Notes: a model not told the origin generated them from the letters alone. Numbered from the stretch's first letter, positions 1-8,031 are shown. The stretch is 35,517 nt of DNA from Candidatus Caccousia avicola (GCA_018712435.1 DVGZ01000004.1:1-35517); one strand, 5' to 3'. Numbers and translations are program-made.

Positions 1-624
1 TCCATGCTCAACGAGGTGGAGGAGCTGCGCAAAAAGCAGAATAAGCTGCTCACCGCCGAACAGAAAGCCAAGCTGAAAAGCGGCATGAAGCGTTTGGAGG
101 AGGAAGCCGATCCCATCCGCCGCCGCCGTCAGGAGGAAGGGGAGTACATTCTGCCCCGTCCGCTGCGCGCCGGGGATACGGTGTTGATCTACGACATCAA
201 CAAGAAAGCCTCCGTGCTGGAGGTGCCGCCGGACGGGAAAGGGCCGGTGCTGGTGCAGGCGGGGATCATCCGGATGCGGGTCCCGCAGGAAAATCTGCGC
301 CTTTCCGAGCCGGAAAAGGAGAAAAAGGATCCCCGCGCCCGTTCCCGCAATGTGACCAAGCAGCTTTCCTCCGCGGGACGCGGCGCGATGGAGATCGATC
401 TGCGCGGCCAGATGGTGGAGGAAGGTATCCTCAACGTGGACCGCTTCCTGGACAGCGCTTCCATGGCGGGCGTGCATCAGGTGACGATCATTCATGGCAA
501 GGGAACCGGCCGTCTGCGTGCCGCCGTGCAGGCGCATCTGCGCCACCACCCGATGGTGAAAAGCTTCCGGTTGGGAGCATACGGGGAAGGCGAAGCGGGC
601 GTCACGGTTGTGGAACTGAAATAA
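1..624 (+). CDS. mutS2: Endonuclease MutS2, C-terminal fragment (cut by window edge)
   Basis: The reading frame is open from the first base, so this is the 3' part of a longer gene; the visible part is about 207 residues. MutS2 proteins are MutS-like ATPases of about 780-800 residues that act in anti-recombination or ribosome rescue and end in a Smr nuclease domain. Visible here are a charged coiled-coil segment (residues 1-45), a KOW-like beta segment (about 50-95, with RAGDTVLIYD and GIIRMRVPQENLRL), and a terminal Smr domain (about 128-206) carrying the family signatures EIDLRGQ and IIHGKGTGRLR. The ATPase part lies outside the window. The ATG at position 4 is an internal methionine, not the start. 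The next gene follows after 21 bases with a good ribosome binding site, so the two may be cotranscribed. Confidence 0.93.
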   Translation, partial: SMLNEVEELRKKQNKLLTAEQKAKLKSGMKRLEEEADPIRRRRQEEGEYILPRPLRAGDTVLIYDINKKASVLEVPPDGKGPVLVQAGIIRMRVPQENLRLSEPEKEKKDPRARSRNVTKQLSSAGRGAMEIDLRGQMVEEGILNVDRFLDSASMAGVHQVTIIHGKGTGRLRAAVQAHLRHHPMVKSFRLGAYGEGEAGVTVVELK

Positions 625-645
625 TCATCCAAAAGGGGGAAGCCT

Positions 646-1332
646 ATGCGCAAAAAGGGCTGGATCGCCGCCGGTGCGGTGTTGGGTGTGCTGGTGCTGC
701 TTGTGGTAACCGCTGTTATTCTCCTGTTTTCCGATCCCGGCTTTGACGGCCCGGAGCCGTCTCCCATGCCGGAGGACGCGGGGATCCGCGCGGCAAAATC
801 CCTGGTGACGGGAGATTCGTTTCATCTGGAAACGGCAGAGCTGTGCGGCATGCTTGTCACAGCGGCGCAGGAACATCCCGTTTCCTGGCTGGATGCGGAC
901 GGGCTGCGGGTTCGGACGCAGGACGGCCAGCTTCTGACGCTGTATGTGCCCGCCGTGTGGAACGGAAAGACGCTCTATCTCACGGCAGAGCTGGAGGTCC
1001 GCCGTGACGCGGTGCAAAAACGGCTGGAAGCGCAGGTGCTGTCCCTGTCGGTGGGAAAGCTTCCCGTCCCGGTGGACTGGGTGCTGGAACGGATTGCCGA
1101 TCGCCTTCCGGAAGGAGTGCAGTTGACGGGGAACGTGCTCAGCGTTCCGGCGGAGCTTCCTCTGCTTGCCTTGGAGGAGAATCGGCCCCTGGCGGCGCTG
1201 GAAGTGCGGGAACTGACCCTGACGGCGGACGGAGTGGATTTCGCCTTTGCTGTTAACGCGGACGGAACGGCTTCCCTGCTGGAAGAGGGAAAGGATTGGC
1301 TTGAAAATTTGCTCGGCTTCACCGATTTTTGA
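646..1332 (+). CDS. Membrane-anchored extracytoplasmic protein of unknown function
   Basis: The 228-residue product starts with a short basic tail and one hydrophobic segment (about residues 5-28), then an acidic, beta-rich extracytoplasmic part. I do not recognise the family with certainty. The overall plan (N-terminal anchor followed by a domain with repeated short hydrophobic strands) is reminiscent of the YpmS/DUF2140 family, but this is only an impression. The start ATG at 646 is preceded by AAAGGGGGAAG at good spacing. It lies 21 bases behind mutS2 and probably shares its transcript. No obvious terminator follows; the subtilase promoter region begins about 30-50 bases downstream. Confidence 0.7.
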   Translation: MRKKGWIAAGAVLGVLVLLVVTAVILLFSDPGFDGPEPSPMPEDAGIRAAKSLVTGDSFHLETAELCGMLVTAAQEHPVSWLDADGLRVRTQDGQLLTLYVPAVWNGKTLYLTAELEVRRDAVQKRLEAQVLSLSVGKLPVPVDWVLERIADRLPEGVQLTGNVLSVPAELPLLALEENRPLAALEVRELTLTADGVDFAFAVNADGTASLLEEGKDWLENLLGFTDF

Positions 1333-1367
1333 TTTTGAATAATTTGTAAATTTGTCTTTGTTTACCT

Positions 1368-1408
1368 CTGTTTTTTGAGAAAAATGATCTATACTGTTCT
1401 TAAACAGT
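1368..1408 (+). promoter_or_regulatory. Likely promoter of the subtilase gene with overlapping inverted repeat
   Basis: A -10-like TATACT lies at 1390-1395. The matching -35 is poor (CTGTTT or TCTGTT around 1367-1373), so an activator or an alternative sigma factor is possible. A perfect inverted repeat, ACTGTT-CTTA-AACAGT (1393-1408), overlaps the -10 and the expected start of transcription, which is a typical place for a repressor operator. The surrounding 1330-1400 stretch is AT-rich. Confidence 0.45.
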
Positions 1409-1409
1409 T

Positions 1410-1426
1410 ACCCGGAAAAACCGGGT
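1410..1426 (+). other. Short hairpin in the 5' leader of the subtilase mRNA
   Basis: ACCCGG-AAAAA-CCGGGT forms a perfect 6-bp stem with an A5 loop. It sits just downstream of the expected transcription start and about 7 bases before the ribosome binding site AAAGGGGGCGCAAAGG. No T-run follows, so it is not a convincing terminator. It may stabilise the 5' end of the mRNA. Confidence 0.5.
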
Positions 1427-1445
1427 CAAAAAGGGGGCGCAAAGG

Positions 1446-3146
1446 ATGAAAAAGCGAAGAAGCGTGCTTTCCCTGCTGCTGGCCTGTGTGGCTGCGCTGG
1501 GAATCGGTGCGCAGACGGTGCAGGCGCAGGGGAATGCAGAGTTCCGGGAAACGGCTCCAGCCGTTGTGGTTTCCATGGATCCGGCGGATTACAGCGGCGG
1601 CGAGGTGCTGGTACAGTACCGCGACGGGAGCTGTGAGGTCAAAACGCTTGACGGACAGACGGAGCTGGAGACTGCGCTGCGGGAATGGGCAGACAGCGGG
1701 GAGATAGCCCGAATCCAGCCCAACTACACCTATGAAAGCACGGCGCTTTCCACAGGAGATACGCTTTCTTCCTTGCAGTGGGCGCTCTCCAACGACGGAA
1801 GCTTTTCCATGGACCAAGCGGATTCCTATCCGGTTTACGGTTCTCCGTGGACGGTTTCCGGAACCCAGAATGTGGCGGGAGCTTCCATGCCGATGCCGCT
1901 TGCGTCGGAGCTGTCTTCGGCGGCGGGGGTGGACATCGGCGCGCAGGAGGCGTGGTCCATTTACGGAAACGGCAGCCGCGATGTGGTGGTAGCGCTGATT
2001 GATACCGGCGTTGATACCGGTCATCCGGATTTGCAGGGCTCTCTCTGGGTCAATGCGGACGAAATTCCGGGCAACGGCGTTGACGATGACGGGAACGGCT
2101 ACATAGACGACACCAACGGCTGGAACTTTTACGCGAACAACAACCAGCTGTATGCCGGTACGGAGGACAGCCACGGCACGCACGCGGCCGGAACAATCGC
2201 GGCGCAGTCCGGGAACGGGATTGGCATTTCCGGGATAGCGCGCGGGGGATGTGTCAAGGTGATGGTCCTCAAAGCGCTGGGCGGAAACAGTGGGCTCGGA
2301 AGCAGTCTCACCGTGATCCAGGCGATCCAGTACGCCGAGGCGAACGGCGCGACCATCTGCAATTTGAGTCTGGGAACGCTCGCGAACGATCCGGCTCTGT
2401 ATGAGACGATTGCAAAATCCTCGATGCTGTTTGTGGCGGCGGCGGGCAACAACGGGATGGATACGGACGTAACGCCATGCTATCCCGCCTCCTACAATCT
2501 GGACAATGTGATTTCCGTGGCCAATCTGACCAGCAATGGGATGCTGCATACCACGTCCAATTACGGAGCGGCTTCGGTGGATCTGGCGGCTCCCGGAACC
2601 TACATTCTCAGCACGGTGCCGGGAACCTACGGCTTTATGTCCGGTACCTCCATGGCGGCTCCCATGGTGACAGCCGCCGCCGCTATGGTCTATACCTATT
2701 ATGATACGAGTTCTCCGGCGGATGTGAAACGGACGCTCCTTTCCACAACCTCTCCGCTCCCCGCTTTGCAGGGCAAGACGGCGACCGGCGGGATGCTGGA
2801 TTTGGCGGCCGCCCTGTCCGTACCCCGCGAACGGATGACCGGCGCGGCCTTCCAGCTTCCTTCCGGTCCGAACGCACCGCAGATTGTCACTTCCCAGCTG
2901 AATATGGGCGGAACGGTTATGATTGCCATACGCGTTACGGATGCGGACGGGGATCTGTGCGCGACCGTCTACAATAAGGGAGCGCTGACCGCCGAGCAAT
3001 TTCAAGGCGGAACGAACGGTGTTCCGTTCGTGGTGGACAGCCAAGGCTCCAATGTCTTTTTCGCTCACGAATATGACACTTACAGCTTCTATGCCCGCGA
3101 TCTTGCGGGACATGAAACGGTCGTCACCGTAACGTTGAACAGATAG
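1446..3146 (+). CDS. Secreted S8 family (subtilisin-like) serine peptidase
   Basis: The 566-residue product is a subtilase expected outside the cell. Residues 1-28 form a signal peptide (basic KKRR, hydrophobic core, VQA cleavage motif), residues about 30-100 look like an inhibitor-type propeptide (ending in EIARIQPNYTYE), and about 165-455 form the catalytic domain. The triad is visible as Asp186 (ALIDTGVDTGHPD), His243 (DSHGTHAAGT) and Ser402 (SGTSMAAP), with Asn335 (AAAGNNG) for the oxyanion hole. The residue after SMAAP is Met where subtilisins usually have His. A region of about 100 residues after the catalytic domain looks like a beta-sandwich (459-566). There is no LPXTG motif and no C-terminal membrane anchor, so release into the medium is likely. 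The gene is monocistronic, with its own promoter and terminator. Confidence 0.93.
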   Translation: MKKRRSVLSLLLACVAALGIGAQTVQAQGNAEFRETAPAVVVSMDPADYSGGEVLVQYRDGSCEVKTLDGQTELETALREWADSGEIARIQPNYTYESTALSTGDTLSSLQWALSNDGSFSMDQADSYPVYGSPWTVSGTQNVAGASMPMPLASELSSAAGVDIGAQEAWSIYGNGSRDVVVALIDTGVDTGHPDLQGSLWVNADEIPGNGVDDDGNGYIDDTNGWNFYANNNQLYAGTEDSHGTHAAGTIAAQSGNGIGISGIARGGCVKVMVLKALGGNSGLGSSLTVIQAIQYAEANGATICNLSLGTLANDPALYETIAKSSMLFVAAAGNNGMDTDVTPCYPASYNLDNVISVANLTSNGMLHTTSNYGAASVDLAAPGTYILSTVPGTYGFMSGTSMAAPMVTAAAAMVYTYYDTSSPADVKRTLLSTTSPLPALQGKTATGGMLDLAAALSVPRERMTGAAFQLPSGPNAPQIVTSQLNMGGTVMIAIRVTDADGDLCATVYNKGALTAEQFQGGTNGVPFVVDSQGSNVFFAHEYDTYSFYARDLAGHETVVTVTLNR

Positions 3147-3165
3147 TATTCTGCTTTGCAAAATG

Positions 3166-3210
3166 AAACGGACCTCTTTCGGGAAAACCCTGAAAGAGGT
3201 CCGTTTTTGT
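3166..3210. terminator. Bidirectional terminator between subtilase and degV
   Basis: A perfect 15-bp stem (AAACGGACCTCTTTC at 3166-3180 with its complement at 3192-3206), with an inner GGG-AAAA-CCC hairpin, is flanked by T-rich sequence on the plus strand and by A-rich sequence that becomes U-rich on the minus strand. It serves the two converging genes. Confidence 0.9.
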
Positions 3211-3260
3211 GTCTGATTTCCATTTATGCGGGCAGTCGTTGCTGTCCCGGCGCTTCGGGC

Positions 3261-4115
3261 TTATTTGGTCAGGAAAAGCACGCCGAGCGTTCTCGGGCCG
3301 CAGTGGGTGGAGATGGTGCAGTTGGCGCGCGTGACATAGATTTCCTTGAAATCCGCACAGCGCTGCACTTCCTTTTTGACCGCCTGGATATCGCTTTCCG
3401 GCGAACCGGAGTGGGTGATAAAGACGCGGCGCAGATCCAAATCGGAGCGCCCCTTCAGCTTGTTGCGGACATACTGCATCAGGCATTGATCCATTTTTCC
3501 ACGGTACTTTTTTCCCACATGCATCCGGCTTCCGTCGCAGTTGTCGACTTCAATGCACGGCTTGAGCTGGAGGATGGAGGCTCCAAAGGCCGCAAGCGCG
3601 CTGCACCGCCCGCCCGCCTTCATGAATTCAAGCGTGTCCAGCAGAAAGCTGGCGTGCGAACGGGGCCGAAGCTCCTCGATCTTCCTGTAAATTTCCGTTG
3701 CGGAAAGCCCCTGCTGTGCCAGTTCGGCGGCCTCCACCACCAGCAGGCCGAAGCCGGTGGAGAGGTTCTGCGAATCGATGGTGATGACATGCCCCGTCTC
3801 GCGCGCCGCCTGCACGGCGTTCTGGTAGGAGCATGAGATCCCGGAGCCAAGGCCGATGTGGACGATCTCATAGCCCTGATCGATCAGCGGCTGGAAATGC
3901 TGTTTGTATTCCTCACTGGTGGCCCCGGTCGATTTCGGCAGAATGCCGCGCTCACGCCAGGCACGGTACAGATCGTCCGGCGTAATGTTGACGTTGTCGA
4001 GGTATTCCTTTCCGTCAAGCAGGATTCTCCAGTTGAGCAGCTGAATATGGTAGCGCTCTTGCAGCTCCGGCCCAATATCGCAGGTGCTGTCGGCGCTGAT
4101 GATAACCTTTTTCAT
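3261..4115 (-). CDS. DegV family fatty-acid-binding protein
   Basis: The product has 284 residues, the usual length for DegV proteins, which bind a fatty acid; some act as FakB subunits that present fatty acids to the kinase FakA. Visible family signatures are the N-terminal VIISADSTCDIG, PKSTGATSEEY (about residues 60-70), GLGSGISCSYQNA (fatty-acid headgroup site) and TIDSQNLSTGFGLLV. The usual SSGLSGTYQ is replaced by GSGISCSYQ, a mild departure. The ATG at 4115 is preceded by AAAGGAGG. The gene stands alone, divergent from the ylxM-ffh operon and convergent with the subtilase gene. No fakA-like kinase is in the window. Confidence 0.93.
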   Translation of the reverse strand: MKKVIISADSTCDIGPELQERYHIQLLNWRILLDGKEYLDNVNITPDDLYRAWRERGILPKSTGATSEEYKQHFQPLIDQGYEIVHIGLGSGISCSYQNAVQAARETGHVITIDSQNLSTGFGLLVVEAAELAQQGLSATEIYRKIEELRPRSHASFLLDTLEFMKAGGRCSALAAFGASILQLKPCIEVDNCDGSRMHVGKKYRGKMDQCLMQYVRNKLKGRSDLDLRRVFITHSGSPESDIQAVKKEVQRCADFKEIYVTRANCTISTHCGPRTLGVLFLTK

Positions 4116-4219
4116 CGCGAATTTTTCCTCCTTTGGCCGGAAATCCCGGTCTCTGCCGCGGACGAATGGTATTCCGCCTGTCGCGGAGCGCGTTTCATCC
4201 GGATCTTCATTTTTTGATC

Positions 4220-4248
4220 ATTTTATCACATAGTACGCGTTCAGACAA
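4220..4248 (-). promoter_or_regulatory. Sigma-A-type promoter of degV
   Basis: On the minus strand TTGTCT (4248-4243) and TAAAAT (4225-4220) are separated by 17 bases. A TG one base before the -10 makes it an extended -10 promoter. It is divergent from the ylxM promoter about 70 bases away. Confidence 0.75.
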
Positions 4249-4316
4249 CCGCTTTTGTGGAAATCACAGAAAATGCGGGAAAGTGTTGGAAAACGAAAAA
4301 GAGCAAGGTTTTTCCC

Positions 4317-4345
4317 TTGACAGGGAAGTGCGAATGCGGTATAAT
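4317..4345 (+). promoter_or_regulatory. Perfect-consensus promoter of the ylxM-ffh operon
   Basis: TTGACA at 4317-4322 and TATAAT at 4340-4345 are separated by exactly 17 bases, a full match to the housekeeping sigma-A consensus. This suggests strong constitutive transcription of ylxM, ffh and probably the ribosomal genes behind them. Confidence 0.93.
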
Positions 4346-4350
4346 TCACA

Positions 4351-4375
4351 ACTGTAAAGAAGAATCCTTTACAGT
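4351..4375 (+). promoter_or_regulatory. Inverted repeat at the transcription start of ylxM-ffh
   Basis: ACTGTAAAG (4351-4359) and CTTTACAGT (4367-4375) form a perfect 9-bp inverted repeat with a 7-base loop, starting six bases after the -10. It would form a hairpin at the very 5' end of the mRNA, or serve as an operator in DNA. Function is not known; both readings are possible. Confidence 0.7.
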
Positions 4376-4397
4376 AATGCGCGAGGAGGCCGCCAAC

Positions 4398-4760
4398 GTG
4401 GCCAAGAATCTGGAAATCTCCTTCCTGCTGGATTTTTATGGGGAAATGCTCACGCAGAAGCAGCGGGAAGTGATTGAATACTATTATAATGACGATTTGT
4501 CCCTTGCGGAGATTGCCGACAACGAGGGAATCACGCGGCAGGGCGTGCGCGACTCCATCAAGCGCGCCGAGGCGCAGCTGCTGGAGATGGAGGAGCGGCT
4601 CGGTCTGGCGCGGCGGTTTCGCGGGATGCAGGCGGGGCTGGAGCAGATCCAGAAAGCGGCCCGGGAAATCATCGCCTGCAACGAGAGTTTTGCTTATTCG
4701 AGGGACATTTACCAGCGGGCCGTGCTGATCCGCGATCTGGCGGGCCGTTTGAATCAGTAA
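4398..4760 (+). CDS. ylxM: YlxM family helix-turn-helix protein (UPF0122)
   Basis: The 120-residue product is a small sigma-70 region 4-like HTH protein that in many Firmicutes lies directly before ffh and is thought to influence the signal recognition particle pathway. The core FLLDFYGEMLTQKQREVIEYYYNDDLSLAEIADNEGITRQGVRDSIKRAE is characteristic. I chose GTG at 4398 because GAGGAGG (4383-4389) lies eight bases upstream and because family members begin right before this point; a longer open frame upstream crosses the promoter and is not coding. The next gene, ffh, follows after 21 bases. Confidence 0.93.
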   Translation: MAKNLEISFLLDFYGEMLTQKQREVIEYYYNDDLSLAEIADNEGITRQGVRDSIKRAEAQLLEMEERLGLARRFRGMQAGLEQIQKAAREIIACNESFAYSRDIYQRAVLIRDLAGRLNQ

Positions 4761-4781
4761 GAGAGAAAAGGAGAGATTCCG

Positions 4782-6101
4782 TTGGCATTTGAAGGCCTTG
4801 CAGACAAGCTTTCGGCTGCGTTCAAGCGGCTGAAATCCAAGGGTAAGCTGAGCGAAAGCGATATCAAGGAAGCAATGCGGGAGGTCCGTCTGGCACTTCT
4901 CGAGGCCGACGTCAACTATAAGGTTGCCAAGGAATTTACGGCGAAGGTCAGTGAACGTGCCGTGGGCGCCGAGGTTATGGAAAGCCTGACTCCGGCTCAG
5001 ATGGTGGTCAAGATTGTCAACGAGGAGTTGACGGCGCTCATGGGCGGCGGCGAATCGCGTCTGGCGTCCCCGCCGTCTCCGCCGACGGTTGTGATGCTCT
5101 GCGGCCTGCAGGGCGCCGGTAAGACGACGCACTGCGCCAAGCTTGCCGCGATGCTCAAAAGCAAGGGCCACCGCCCGATGCTCGTTGCGGCCGATATTTA
5201 CCGTCCCGCCGCTATCAAGCAGCTTCAGGTGCTCGGCTCGAAGGCCGGAGTCCCCGTCTTTGAGATGGGAACGGAGAAGCCGGTGGAAATCTGCCGGGCG
5301 GCCATTCGCCGCGCGAAGGATTACGGCAACGATTTTGTCCTGATTGATACCGCCGGCCGTTTGCAGATCGACGAAGCGCTCATGGAAGAGCTCCGAGAGA
5401 TCAAGGACCAGATCGGTCCCCATGAGATCCTGCTGACGGTGGACGCCATGACCGGCCAGGAAGCCGTCAACGTGGCCAAAACCTTCGACGAGAAGCTGAA
5501 CATCACCGGTGTGATTCTGACCAAGCTGGACGGCGACACGCGCGGCGGCGCGGCGCTTTCCGTGCGTTCCGTGACCGGCAAGCCGATCAAGTTCGCCGGT
5601 GTGGGCGAAAAGCTGGAGGATCTGGAGGTTTTCCATCCGGATCGCATGGCGTCGCGTATTCTGGGCATGGGCGACGTGCTCTCCCTCATCGAGGAAGCAC
5701 AGCTGAAGATTGACCAGAAGGAAGCCGAAAAGATGTCCCGACGGATCATGCAGAACAAGCTGGATTTCAACGATCTTCTGGCACAGTTCGCGCAGGTCAA
5801 GAAAATGGGTCCGATCAAAAATATTCTCAATAAATTTCCGGGGATGGAAAAGCAGCTCAAAGACGTGGAGATTGACGACCGCATCATGGATCGCACGGCG
5901 GCCATCATCCTGTCCATGACGCCGGAGGAGAGGGAGAAGCCCTCTCTGATCAATCCGTCCCGCAAGCGCCGCATCGCGGCGGGCTCCGGCATGCAGGTGG
6001 AGGATGTGAACCGCCTGCTCAAACAGCTCGAACAGATGCAGAAGGTTGTCAAGCAGATGGGCGGCAAGAACATGAAGCGCAAAATGCGCCTGCCGTTCTG
6101 A
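4782..6101 (+). CDS. ffh: Signal recognition particle protein Ffh (SRP54)
   Basis: The 439-residue GTPase binds SRP RNA and signal sequences of nascent membrane proteins and delivers the ribosome to FtsY. The N domain (1-90) is followed by the G domain with GLQGAGKTTHCAK (108-120), DTAGRLQ, TKLDGDTRGGA and GVGEKLEDLEVFHPD. The M domain (about 300-430) is Met-rich and ends in the SRP RNA-binding stretch with SGMQVEDVNRLLKQ; the tail GGKNMKRKMRLPF is basic. The start is TTG at 4782, preceded by AAAGGAGAG with eight bases of spacing; the following AFEGLADKL matches family N termini. Its RNA partner is encoded at about 29270 in this window. Confidence 0.97.
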   Translation: MAFEGLADKLSAAFKRLKSKGKLSESDIKEAMREVRLALLEADVNYKVAKEFTAKVSERAVGAEVMESLTPAQMVVKIVNEELTALMGGGESRLASPPSPPTVVMLCGLQGAGKTTHCAKLAAMLKSKGHRPMLVAADIYRPAAIKQLQVLGSKAGVPVFEMGTEKPVEICRAAIRRAKDYGNDFVLIDTAGRLQIDEALMEELREIKDQIGPHEILLTVDAMTGQEAVNVAKTFDEKLNITGVILTKLDGDTRGGAALSVRSVTGKPIKFAGVGEKLEDLEVFHPDRMASRILGMGDVLSLIEEAQLKIDQKEAEKMSRRIMQNKLDFNDLLAQFAQVKKMGPIKNILNKFPGMEKQLKDVEIDDRIMDRTAAIILSMTPEEREKPSLINPSRKRRIAAGSGMQVEDVNRLLKQLEQMQKVVKQMGGKNMKRKMRLPF

Positions 6102-6167
6102 GTTTTGTATTCATCCGGGCTTTCCCGGTTGGAATAAATCAAGATTTGTATAGTGGAGGTGAATCCC

Positions 6168-6410
6168 ATGTCCGTTAAAATCAGACTGCGCAGAATGGGC
6201 GCCAAGAAGGCTCCGTTCTACCGTATCGTTGTGGCTGATTCCCGTTTCCCGCGTGACGGCCGTTTCATCGAGGAGATCGGTACCTATGATCCGATGCAGG
6301 AGCCTTCCGTCGTGAAGGTTGACCCCGAGAAGGCTAAGAAGTGGATTGCCAACGGCGCTCAGCCGACGGATACCGTGAAGGCTCTGTTCAAGAAGCACGG
6401 CGTCCTGTAA
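6168..6410 (+). CDS. rpsP: 30S ribosomal protein S16
   Basis: The 80-residue product is the small-subunit protein S16. The N terminus [25 protein letters not shown] is a hallmark of the family, as is [17 protein letters not shown] at 6168 follows GTGGAGGTGAATCCC, a good ribosome binding site; the frame is open a few codons further up but without a site. It lies 66 bases after ffh and 13 before khpA, in the usual Firmicute order. Confidence 0.97.
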   Translation: MSVKIRLRRMGAKKAPFYRIVVADSRFPRDGRFIEEIGTYDPMQEPSVVKVDPEKAKKWIANGAQPTDTVKALFKKHGVL

Positions 6411-6423
6411 TCGGGAGGAAGCA

Positions 6424-6657
6424 ATGAAGGAATTGTTGACTGCGATTGCCCGCGGCCTTGTTGAGGATCCGGACGCCGTCTCCGTGACGGTCGACGAGCC
6501 CGACGAGGAAGGCGCCGTCGTCTACCACCTGCATGTCGCGGAAAACGATATGGGGCGTGTGATCGGGAAGCAGGGACGCATTGCCAAGGCGATCCGCGTC
6601 GTCATGCGCGCGGCCGCTACCCGTACAAACGACAAAGTTTCCGTGGAAATCGACTGA
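6424..6657 (+). CDS. khpA: KH-domain RNA-binding protein KhpA (YlqC)
   Basis: The 77-residue protein is a single KH domain with the RNA-binding loop GKQG (VIGKQGRIAKAIRVVMRAAA). KhpA pairs with KhpB/EloR in other Firmicutes and affects cell elongation and RNA stability; it sits between rpsP and rimM as here. ATG at 6424 follows GGGAGGAAGCA. A terminator-like hairpin lies between it and rimM. Confidence 0.94.
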   Translation: MKELLTAIARGLVEDPDAVSVTVDEPDEEGAVVYHLHVAENDMGRVIGKQGRIAKAIRVVMRAAATRTNDKVSVEID

Positions 6658-6692
6658 ATCCGGGGCCGCGGATCGCTCCGCCGGTCTTGGAA

Positions 6693-6734
6693 AAAAGGGC
6701 GGGCGCACAAGCGCCGGCCCTTTTGTGCTTTTTT
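6693..6734 (+). terminator. Terminator or attenuator between khpA and rimM
   Basis: AAAAGGGCGGGCGC (6693-6706) pairs with GCGCCGGCCCTTTT (6711-6724) with one mismatch and an ACAA loop; a second T-run (TTTTTT, ending 6734) follows after GTGC. It would reduce read-through from rpsP-khpA into rimM-trmD. Confidence 0.78.
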
Positions 6735-6767
6735 CATGTATGATTTCGGTGAAAAGGGGGAAATGAA

Positions 6768-7283
6768 ATGAAGAACCCGTTTCTTGAAGCGGGGCGCGTT
6801 GTCGGCACGCACGGCGTCCGCGGCGAGCTGCGTGTGGAGCCCTGGTGTGATTCCGCCCGCTTCCTGACAGGTTTTTCCGAGTTTTACTGGGACGGCGGCA
6901 AGGAAAAGGTGAAGGTGACGTCCTCCCGTCCGCATAAAAATCTTCTTCTGCTGAAGCTGGAGGGGATCGACACCGTAGAGCAGGGGGACGCCCTGCGCGG
7001 CCGTGTCCTCTATCTGAACCGGAAGGACGTGAAGCTGCCCGAGGGCCGCTATTTTGTGCAGGACCTGATGGGGCTCTCCGCCGTGGACGCGGACGACGGC
7101 CATGTGTACGGAAAGGTGACGGATGTTTTCCCGACCGGATCCAACGACGTGTATCAGGTCACGGACGAAGACGGGAAAAATTATCTGGTTCCGGCTATCC
7201 GGGATGTGGTGGTGCGCGTGGACGTGGACGCGGGAGTCATGGAGCTGCGGCCGATGAGGGGGATTTTTGACGATGCGGATTGA
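6768..7283 (+). CDS. rimM: Ribosome maturation factor RimM
   Basis: The 171-residue protein assists 30S subunit assembly by binding S19 and the 16S rRNA 3' domain. The N-terminal domain shows AGRVVGTHGVRGELRVEPWCD, and the C-terminal PRC-barrel shows YFVQDLMGLSAVDADDGHVYGKVTDV and YLVPAIRDVVVRVD, all typical. ATG at 6768 follows AAAAGGGGGAAATGAA. The end overlaps the start of trmD by 11 bases, which suggests translational coupling. Confidence 0.96.
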   Translation: MKNPFLEAGRVVGTHGVRGELRVEPWCDSARFLTGFSEFYWDGGKEKVKVTSSRPHKNLLLLKLEGIDTVEQGDALRGRVLYLNRKDVKLPEGRYFVQDLMGLSAVDADDGHVYGKVTDVFPTGSNDVYQVTDEDGKNYLVPAIRDVVVRVDVDAGVMELRPMRGIFDDAD

Positions 7284-8031
7284 TTTGCTCACCCTGTTTC
7301 CTGAAATGTGCGAAACCGTCATGGCGGAGAGCATCGTGGGCCGCGCGCGCCGGAAAGGCGTGCTCCAGGTCTGCTGCCACCAGTTCCGGGATTTTTCCGG
7401 CAACAAGCACAACCGTGTCGACGACAACCTCTTTGGAGGCGGCATGGGTATGCTCCTGATGGCGGAACCGATCGCCGCCTGCCTGGACGACGTGATGGAA
7501 CAGCTCGGCAAGCGCCCGCATATTCTGTATATGTCACCGCAGGGAAAAACTCTCACCCAGCAGCGTGTGCGGGAGCTGGCGCAGGAGGAAAACCTGATCA
7601 TCCTGTGCGGCCATTACGAGGGGGTAGACGAGCGGGTGCTGGAGGCTTATGTCGACGAGGAGGTTTCCCTGGGCGATTTTGTCCTGACCGGCGGGGAGAT
7701 CCCGGCTCTGGCTTTGGCGGACGCTGTCAGCCGGATGATTCCCGGCGTCCTTTCCGCGGACGAATGCTTTGAGGAGGAAAGCCACTTTTCCGGTCTTTTG
7801 GAGTATCCGCAGTATACACGCCCCGCCGTATGGCGCGGCAGGGAGGTTCCTCCCGTTCTTCTGACGGGTCATCATGCCAACATCCGGCGCTGGCGGCATG
7901 AGCAGTCTCTCCTGCGGACGGCGCAAAAAAGGCCCGAATTGCTGCAAAGTGCCGAGTTGACCCAGAAGGATCTGGATTTCCTGCGGGAACAGGGCTTTTC
8001 CCTGCCTTCGGAAAGCGATGTCTCCTGCTAA
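7273..8031 (+). CDS. trmD: tRNA (guanine-N1-)-methyltransferase TrmD
   Basis: The 252-residue SPOUT enzyme methylates G37 of tRNAs with S-adenosylmethionine. Visible are the N terminus MRIDLLTLFPEM, GGGMGMLLMAEP, YMSPQGKTL, the trefoil-knot cofactor segment ILCGHYEGVDERV and LGDFVLTGGEIPALALADAVSRMIPGVL. I chose ATG at 7273 over the in-frame TTG six bases before, because family members start MRIDLLTLFPE and GAGGGGG lies ten bases upstream. In many Firmicutes rplS follows trmD; it does not here. Confidence 0.96.
   Translation: MRIDLLTLFPEMCETVMAESIVGRARRKGVLQVCCHQFRDFSGNKHNRVDDNLFGGGMGMLLMAEPIAACLDDVMEQLGKRPHILYMSPQGKTLTQQRVRELAQEENLIILCGHYEGVDERVLEAYVDEEVSLGDFVLTGGEIPALALADAVSRMIPGVLSADECFEEESHFSGLLEYPQYTRPAVWRGREVPPVLLTGHHANIRRWRHEQSLLRTAQKRPELLQSAELTQKDLDFLREQGFSLPSESDVSC

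Noticed and set aside
1389-3161. A 590-codon minus-strand open frame opposite the subtilase
   Set aside because: It overlaps a gene with a signal peptide and an intact catalytic triad; its His/Arg/Gly-rich content is typical of antisense frames in this GC range.
4257-4397. Longer N terminus for YlxM
   Set aside because: The extension crosses the consensus promoter and the hairpin; the GTG at 4398 has the ribosome binding site and matches the family start.
4218-5636. A 472-codon minus-strand open frame opposite ylxM and ffh
   Set aside because: It runs antisense through conserved genes and both promoters, with no start signal.
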